Shown: positions 58,039 to 64,000 of the stretch, piece by piece
Layout of the letters: every line of letters begins with the position of its first letter
Numbering within the stretch: the first letter of the stretch is position 1
From: Leuctra nigra
Lineage: Eukaryota; Arthropoda; Insecta; Plecoptera; Leuctridae
DNA: 64,000 nt
Assembly (NCBI GenBank): GCA_934045905.1
Contig: OW203765.1
Location: 14,323,409 to 14,387,408, forward strand
Reading direction: 5' to 3'
Position numbers and translations under genes: made by a program
The notes under the pieces: generated by a model
The model's database searches: none
What the model was told of the DNA's origin: nothing
The model's input: the letters and a program-made list of their open reading frames with translations, nothing else

Positions 58039-58240
58039 CAGGGGCGGTCTGGGATGAAAAGGACTGGGATCTGATGAGGCAAAGGGCCTGGATAAACATG
58101 TGACAAGGTAAAATGACTAAAAATGCTGGCCAAATATGAAAAACGACAGTAAATGTAATTTGGGGCCTGTAATATGGGAGAAAGGGCCCTTAAACCACAG
58201 GGGCCCGGGGTGCGATCGACCCCGGGCCAGACCGCCACTG
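58039..58240. mobile_element. 202-bp hAT MITE
   Basis: TIRs CAGGGGCGGTCTGG and CCAGACCGCCACTG; flanks TCTTCAAC and CCTTCAAC (7 of 8). The other duplicate near 45690 reads CTCTTCAACGGACAG without the insertion. Confidence 0.92.
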
Positions 58241-58439
58241 CCTTCAACGGACGGTCACAATCCGAAATATGGCAGTTAAGGGGACAATCCTTCATCTGTA
58301 CTACTTAAAATGTGAATAAATATTAACTAGCTATTAGCGGACCATTTTGATTGGCTTGTAATCGATGTTAGTTGAGTGCTGCGGGGAAGAGCTGGCCTTG
58401 GACCTGCTTTACAAGTCTCTATATTCATTGTTTAGCGGT

Positions 58440-58640
58440 GCCTTGTTATGTTCACTTGCTATGGGTTACGTTGTAGAGTATACTTGTTATGTTCACTTGC
58501 TATGGGTTACGTTGTAGAGTACCATTTGTTATGTTCACTTGCTATGGGTTACGTTGTAGAGTACCATTTGTTATGTTCACTTGCTATGGGTTACGTTGTA
58601 GAGTACCATTTGTTATGTTCACTTGCTATGGATTACGTTT
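58440..58640 (+). repeat. Minisatellite of 39-42 bp, five units
   Basis: Unit TTGTTATGTTCACTTGCTAT followed by GGGTTACGTTGTAGAGTACC, about 42 bp, with the last three almost identical. Copy 1 of the duplication has the diverged version. The 64-codon ORF over it is a translated repeat. Confidence 0.92.
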
Positions 58641-59710
58641 GAAACAATACCACACTTCTTGACATGTATTTTTATTAATTATGAAGAATCAATCACACAT
58701 TTATCTTGACATATTTTATTGTTATTGTTTAATTTATAATTATTGCACCTTTACTTTACTAAAATCAAATACCTATACAATATCTTTTTTACTCAAAATT
58801 CACAACCTTCTTCTCAGACAACAATGAACCTACTAACTTTTCAACAATAGAAACAAAAACAATCATACTTCTCACTGCCTCCTTGAAACTTACTGTTCCA
58901 AGAAATAAACAAGTCACCATGGGTCTGTACTGTCTCACGTTGTAGACTACTTGTTATGTTCACTTACTATGGATTACGTTGTAGAGTTCTTGTTATTTTA
59001 CTTGCTGGGTTATGTTGTAGACTACTTGTTATGTTCTTGTTTCTAGTGCCTACATTGTGCATATAATTTGCATGCTAACAGATGAGCAATAAATAATATA
59101 GAAACTTATACTGAAAACCGAACAATTATTTTTTGTTATCCATTCCATGTCTTGACTTGATAGATTCCACAGCAATATATTTCTTCGAAGTCATCACTGT
59201 TTTCAAAACTTTTGATGGCGACTTATTCCATTAGGCCAGTAATGCACTGGCATAATGCCACTACATGCATTACTGGGTAATGCCTTTTTTGCAGCCTCCC
59301 ATATCGATATGAAATGGGGGAAAATTTATATCAGCATTCCAGGCAAATCTGAGAATTATTTATACATTCAAAGAAAAAAAATTATGTATTTTGTTATTTT
59401 ATTTATTTTTAATGTTTTGGGTAAAATTATAATATAAAGTAAGCAAATTTGAAATTTTATAAAAGTAAGCATTAGGCATACCTTTTGTTAGGATTCACTC
59501 AGCTAAGAAAACATGGAGTACCGAACTCTTTGGCTCTCGACCTCTTTGTGATTATACACAAAGCGTTATACAAAAAGCAAAAACCCTTTCAAAACATGAA
59601 TTTCTTATCTTTTCATATTTTTTAAATGCATATTTAAATGTTCACTTCTTCCTGCTTCATATCCATATTTTCTTTAAGTGATGCGAGTTATAGTAATTTT
59701 ATAATTAATT

Positions 59711-60613
59711 GAGCGAGCGTAGCGAGCGTCACCACGGTACTCTTATGGCACTTTCTCTGTGTGTTTTTTTGTTTTTTTGTTTTTTTTTTGTCCGCACAGC
59801 CCAGGTTAAACCGCAAATTCAATCGATCTGAAACTTTGCACATATGCTAACGTAATCTATGCGGTCCCTGGGATCGTTTTTGAACGGTCTCCTGTGATTG
59901 GTTCAAGTTTAAAAAAAAATATCTTTCGATTGGTTGCTCTGCTCAATTTGAAATTTAGCAAAGTCATTGCAACCAACATTTTACCCAATCATAAAAAGTT
60001 TTAGCAAAATTCTCCCATTGGTTTAAATTTGAAACCATTTTTCCTGTGATTTTTTGAAATTTAAACTAGAACCGATTGACCGACCAACTAAAAACTTTGC
60101 ATGGTCATTGGTACCAACATTTAAGATATTTTTGCCAATTTTCAGTCTAATCTGTCGTTATTTTCAAACGTTTTTGTAATTCTAGGGACATTTTGCTCGT
60201 TGGCTGTCAAATTCACGGCGACTTCGAATCTTCAGTTCAAGGCAAGGTAGTTAGAGCAGAAGTATCAAACGAAATGAAACTAATAATGACCGTTCAACAG
60301 ATTGATCTGATATTGTGTACACACTAATATCATATCATATGAGTGGTCCCAGGTATATTTTTTGAAAAATTTCCTGTGATTTTTGAAACTTAACAAGGAA
60401 CCGTTAAATCAAAGGGTTAATTGATCAACTTAAAACTTAGCAAGGTTATTGGGACCAATATTTTTGGAGATATTGGAGATATTTATATAAGTCTGTGACG
60501 AAATTCAAGAATTATTGGCTTTTAATGCCATTTTCGATATACATAATTTCGGTTCGAGGTGTTGCGTGTATCCGTGCTCGCTCATCAACGCGCCACACAG
60601 AGCGTTTTCCTAG
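59711..60613 (+). mobile_element. Helitron-like element, complete
   Basis: Starts TTGAGCGAGCGTAGCGAGCG and ends GAGCGTTTTCCTAG|T. In the other duplicate (46737-46760) the site reads ATAATTAATATTTTAATATG, so the insertion lies between A and T without target duplication, as for Helitrons. No coding capacity. Confidence 0.8.
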
Positions 60614-60778
60614 TATTTTAATATACCAGTGTAACAGGTATATTGCCTATTTGTGTGTAGCTTAGCTCCGTACCTCAGAACTAGGTTTCCTCGAATTGTG
60701 GAGCTCCTTTAAAGCTCATTCTTAGGTAGGTGCCTAAGTACCTACTGTTACCTACTTCTCATACATGCTGTTATTATT

Positions 60779-62107
60779 ACCCATAAAAAAACACTCCGTG
60801 TAAAAATACCAGCCAAGTCTCTTCAACTATAAAAAAATAGAATAAATCTAAAAATTCAGCACTGAAAAGTAGTGATATCAAAAAATGAGCCAAGTCAAAA
60901 CTTAATTTTAAAAACCAAAATATACTTGGCGCATCGTGTATATAAATAGTATAGAAGCATATGTCAAAAATCAAATGTACCTACCTAATTATATATAATA
61001 TACCTATAATGCCCTTAAAAACGATGCGCCAAGTATATTTTGGTTTTTAAAATTAAGTTTTGACTTGGCTCATTTTTTGATATCACTACTTTTCAGTGCT
61101 GAATTTTTAGATTTATTCTATTTTTTTTATAGTTGAAGAGACTTGGCTGGTATTTTTACACGGAGTGTTTTTTTATGGGGATATCACTTATTTTTTTAGT
61201 TTATTTACACAACTTGTAACACACATCGGAGCAACAATGACTAAATACTTTTAAAAAATACGCCATTTCCGAATTGGTTAATACGAAAAATTGTGTTTGG
61301 TGCTCAATATACCTAAGCTTAAAGTGATATTCCATAAAGAATTGCGAAAGCTTCGTTCCAATCAGTCCAGCCGTTTTCGAGATATGGTATCACTTCCGGT
61401 TTTCAAAATGGCGACTGAAATAACTGCCACCTAAAATTTATTTCTATAAATGTTATGTATCATTATAAGCCTTCTGAATATGTAGTTATTGTAGTAAGAG
61501 GTCATTAAAATCTAGATCTTCATTTTCATGACGTCATTTCCGGTTTCGGTAATAGTACATCTCTACTTTAACTACTGATATTCCATATAGACGACCGTCT
61601 GAATCATTTGGCGCTAGTTTCATTCCGATCGGTTTAGCCGTTTTCGAGATATGACGTCACTTCCGGTTTCAAAATGGCGACTACCGGTTGGTTTTATAAA
61701 AAGGCACCTCAGACGCCAAAAGTGCACATGTGGTAAAAATTTCAGATCGTTCGGCTAAGCCGTTTAGGCTGTGGCGGTGATAGCGGTGTTTCCTGATATC
61801 ATCTGAATCATCATCTAAAGATCAAAGTGGTGTAATTTCACTGTTTTCTCGGCCCTCTAGCTCGCAAATGGTATAGCCTATTGTTCCCAAATTTGGTATA
61901 TGTGGTGGGGTGGGCCATAGCTCAAAATTAAGATATTTTACAACAATGTGAGATTTTCCAATTTTATGATCCAGTAGGCCGAAAATGCCATGTTGTTGCT
62001 TACAGTAAAAGTAGTTGGTCTGGCTCCTCATTTTATTAGGCATTTACGGTATGTTGAGTGAGTGTGAGTGTACAGTACGACTTGGCTGGGTGGAGCGACC
62101 GCTCCAC
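60779..62107 (-). mobile_element. Hairpin-ended cassette, copy D (inverted)
   Basis: Almost identical to copy C in intron 5. The matching empty site near 47760-47790 (ATATTATAGTTTGAATG) shows insertion between A and T without duplication. A 73-codon ORF on the - strand (61822-62043) differs by one residue from that in copy C. Confidence 0.82.
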
Positions 62108-62209
62108 TAGATAGTTTGAATAAAATTGTTTGATTGGTCATAATTACAAATTTTCACATTTAAATCTGTAATTACTTCAATTTTTTTTAAGTAAAACCAT
62201 CTTGAAATG

Positions 62210-62693
62210 GGGTTCATGTTGTGGCACACCCACCTTCGATTTTACATTTTTTAAATTGCAATCGTTTGTGCCGGATTGTGCCGTCAATTAAATCGTTTGT
62301 GCCGCCCGTTTCTAGGGGTTGGGTAGGGGGTGTGTCCCTGCAAAATTTGCAATTTTTATTTTTGCTGTCGAAGGATCTTTGTTTGTTTTGGATTGTGCCG
62401 TATTTTTTGGCCCACCCCCTTGTATCAATTATTTGGGGGTGAAGGGTTGCGGCACAAACGAAAAACATACGGCACAATCCAGCACAAACAAAAATCTTTC
62501 GATGGCAAAAATAAAAATTTCAAATTTTGAAAGTGGGTGTGCTACCATGTCGTTGGCACACCCACTAACCAACCCCTAGAAACGGGGGTTAGGAAGGCGG
62601 CACAAACCACACAATCCGGCACAAGCGTAGCACAAACGATTGCAATTAAAAAATTGTAAAATCGAAGGTGGGTGTGCCAACGACATGGACCCC
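62210..62693. mobile_element. 484-bp TIR element with 8-bp duplication
   Basis: Ends GGGTTCATGTTGTGGCACAC and GTGTGCCAACGACATGGACC; target duplication TTGAAATG at 62202-62209 and 62694-62701. Many internal copies of GGCACAATCC/GGCACAAAC. The 8-bp duplication points to hAT or a related superfamily. Confidence 0.88.
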
Positions 62694-62965
62694 TTGAAAT
62701 GTATGCACATTTAGATACCTATCAAGTATTTATGTAATTTTATCCCTGCTCACTTGACGCTGAGAATAATATGTTGACGGGTTCCGTTTTATAAATTGTA
62801 AAAGTAGAGAGGGCTTCGTGATGCATAGAAAAACCTCAGGAGACATAATACGTGCAAAAGTATAATTTGCAAAAGTATACGCTGCAAAAGTGGGTTGGTT
62901 CTTTTTGGAAAATTAAATTATCGTACAAGTCAAAATCTATCAGAAAAAAGCCTAGGTAACTATTT

Positions 62966-63965
62966 GAGCGAGCGTAGCGAGCGTCACCACGGTACTCTTA
63001 TGGCACTTTCTCTGTGTGTTTTTTTTGTCCTCATAGCCCAGGTTAAACCGCAAATTCAATCGATCTGAAACTTTGCACATATGCTAACGTAATCTATGCG
63101 GTCCCTGGGATCGTTTTTGAATGGGCTCCTGTGATTGGTTAAAGTTTAAAAAATTATCTTTCGATTGGTTGCTCCGATCAATTTGAAATTTAGCAAAGTC
63201 ATTGCAACCAAAATTTTAGCCAATCATACAAAGTTTCAGCCAAATTCTCCCATTGATTAAAACTTAAACCCATTTTTCATGGATTTTTGACATTTAAACT
63301 AGAACAGATTGACCGATAAACTTGAAACTTCGCGTGGTCATTGGTATCAACATTTCAGGTAATTTTGCAAATTTTCAGTCTTATCTATCGTTATTTTCAA
63401 AAGTTTTTGTCATTTTAGGGACTTTTTATTCCATAATCTTGAAATATTTGTAAAATTTTTGCTACATTTTCATCCCTGCCTTCTTTAAGCTTCTGCTCCA
63501 AGGCCTGTAGAGCAGCCAAGCGGTCCACAATTCAGTAAAACCAAAGATAATTAAAGCAAGGTAAAACTAGCAGTCTAGCGCATATCAAATCGGATGCAGT
63601 ACCTCTATGGCAGTACAAAGGCTAAATCCTCCAATTGGTTTAAGTTTAAATAATATCTTCTGATTGGTCGACAATCAAAATGTTCCGATTAAGTTCAAAT
63701 TTTGCATGGTTCAAGACCAACATAATCTAAAATTGTAAACATGTTAAGCCCAATCAGTCAAGTATTAATTAGTATGGGTTGTCAAAAGCTGGAAAAAGTA
63801 TGTGGGTAAGTCACGACATAATGGATCTGTTATTCATCCAGAGTATTTATATGGATATTGGAGAGTTGCAGATAAAATCGTCTTATGCCGTGTCGTTTAT
63901 CGTGACTGGGGATGTTGCATGTTCTGTGCTCGCTCATCAACGCGTTACACTGAGCGTTTTCCTAG
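62966..63965 (+). mobile_element. Helitron-like element, 1 kb
   Basis: Starts GAGCGAGCGTAGCGAGCGTC after TTT and ends CACTGAGCGTTTTCCTAG|T. Shares its first 300 bp with 59711- and 48005-. Non-coding. Confidence 0.75.
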
Positions 63966-64000
63966 TTTATTTAATTTGAGGGTTGGTTCCTTATTTTATT

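Larger units (their letters stand above)
58020..60660 (+). repeat. Segmental duplication, copy 2
   Basis: Direct duplicate of 45690-46770, made longer by a hAT (58039), an expanded minisatellite, an unrelated AT-rich block of about 300 bp (58642-58940) and a Helitron-like element (59711-60613). Confidence 0.85.

Noticed and set aside
58448..58642. 64-codon ORF with repeated LLCSLAMGYVVEYH
   Set aside because: Translation of the minisatellite.
62214..62579. Several overlapping ORFs of 66-87 codons on both strands
   Set aside because: They overlap the inverted-repeat element 62210-62693, and mirror one another because of its palindromic structure.

Overview
The window is eukaryotic, almost certainly an arthropod and most likely an insect. 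It holds one large multi-exon gene with GC-rich exons in AT-rich introns, surrounded by very dense, nested transposable elements. Frequent runs of the type TACCTACCTAC, together with the GC-rich third codon positions, make Lepidoptera my best guess, but nothing here proves the order. There is no bacterial-style gene organisation.

Host gene. Twelve exons on the + strand between 2035 and 43570 join in frame (2,319 nt, 772 codons plus stop) into an orthologue of SPATA20, a thioredoxin-like (DUF255/YyaL family) protein. The N-terminal part carries a CHWC motif and the rest resembles a six-hairpin-glycosidase-like fold. The first exon looks like a mitochondrial targeting leader. Eleven introns are inferred: ten GT-AG, and one (intron 4, 12.6 kb) that is only consistent as GC-AG.

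Introns. Intron 2 (2384-16840) holds a nearly intact non-LTR retrotransposon with one 992-codon endonuclease/reverse transcriptase ORF. It also holds a broken second LINE that is itself split by a hAT element, an LTR-like unit and several foldback MITEs. Intron 4 (17846-30445) holds a hAT MITE and an inverted-repeat DNA transposon with about 1.3 kb arms and a 761-codon candidate transposase of no family I can name. One arm of that transposon is interrupted by a 5.66 kb hairpin-ended cassette carrying tandem 118-bp repeats. Intron 5 holds nested Helitron-like elements, a hAT and another cassette. Introns 6, 8 and 11 each hold a copy of one TIR element shortly after the splice donor.

Downstream (43571-64000) I see no further conserved gene. 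This part has MITEs, a foldback, a segmental duplication with a minisatellite (about 45690-46770 and 58020-60660), two more cassettes, Helitron-like elements, a Ty3/gypsy integrase fragment, a tRNA-like sequence inside a mariner-like element, and a speculative two-exon cysteine-rich secreted peptide gene on the - strand.

The points most worth following are: the inverted-repeat transposon with its unclassified RNase H-like transposase; the cassette family whose 118-bp repeats each pair a YY1/Pho-type site with a fused ETS-CRE site; and several insertions whose empty sites can be read directly from paralogous copies inside this window.
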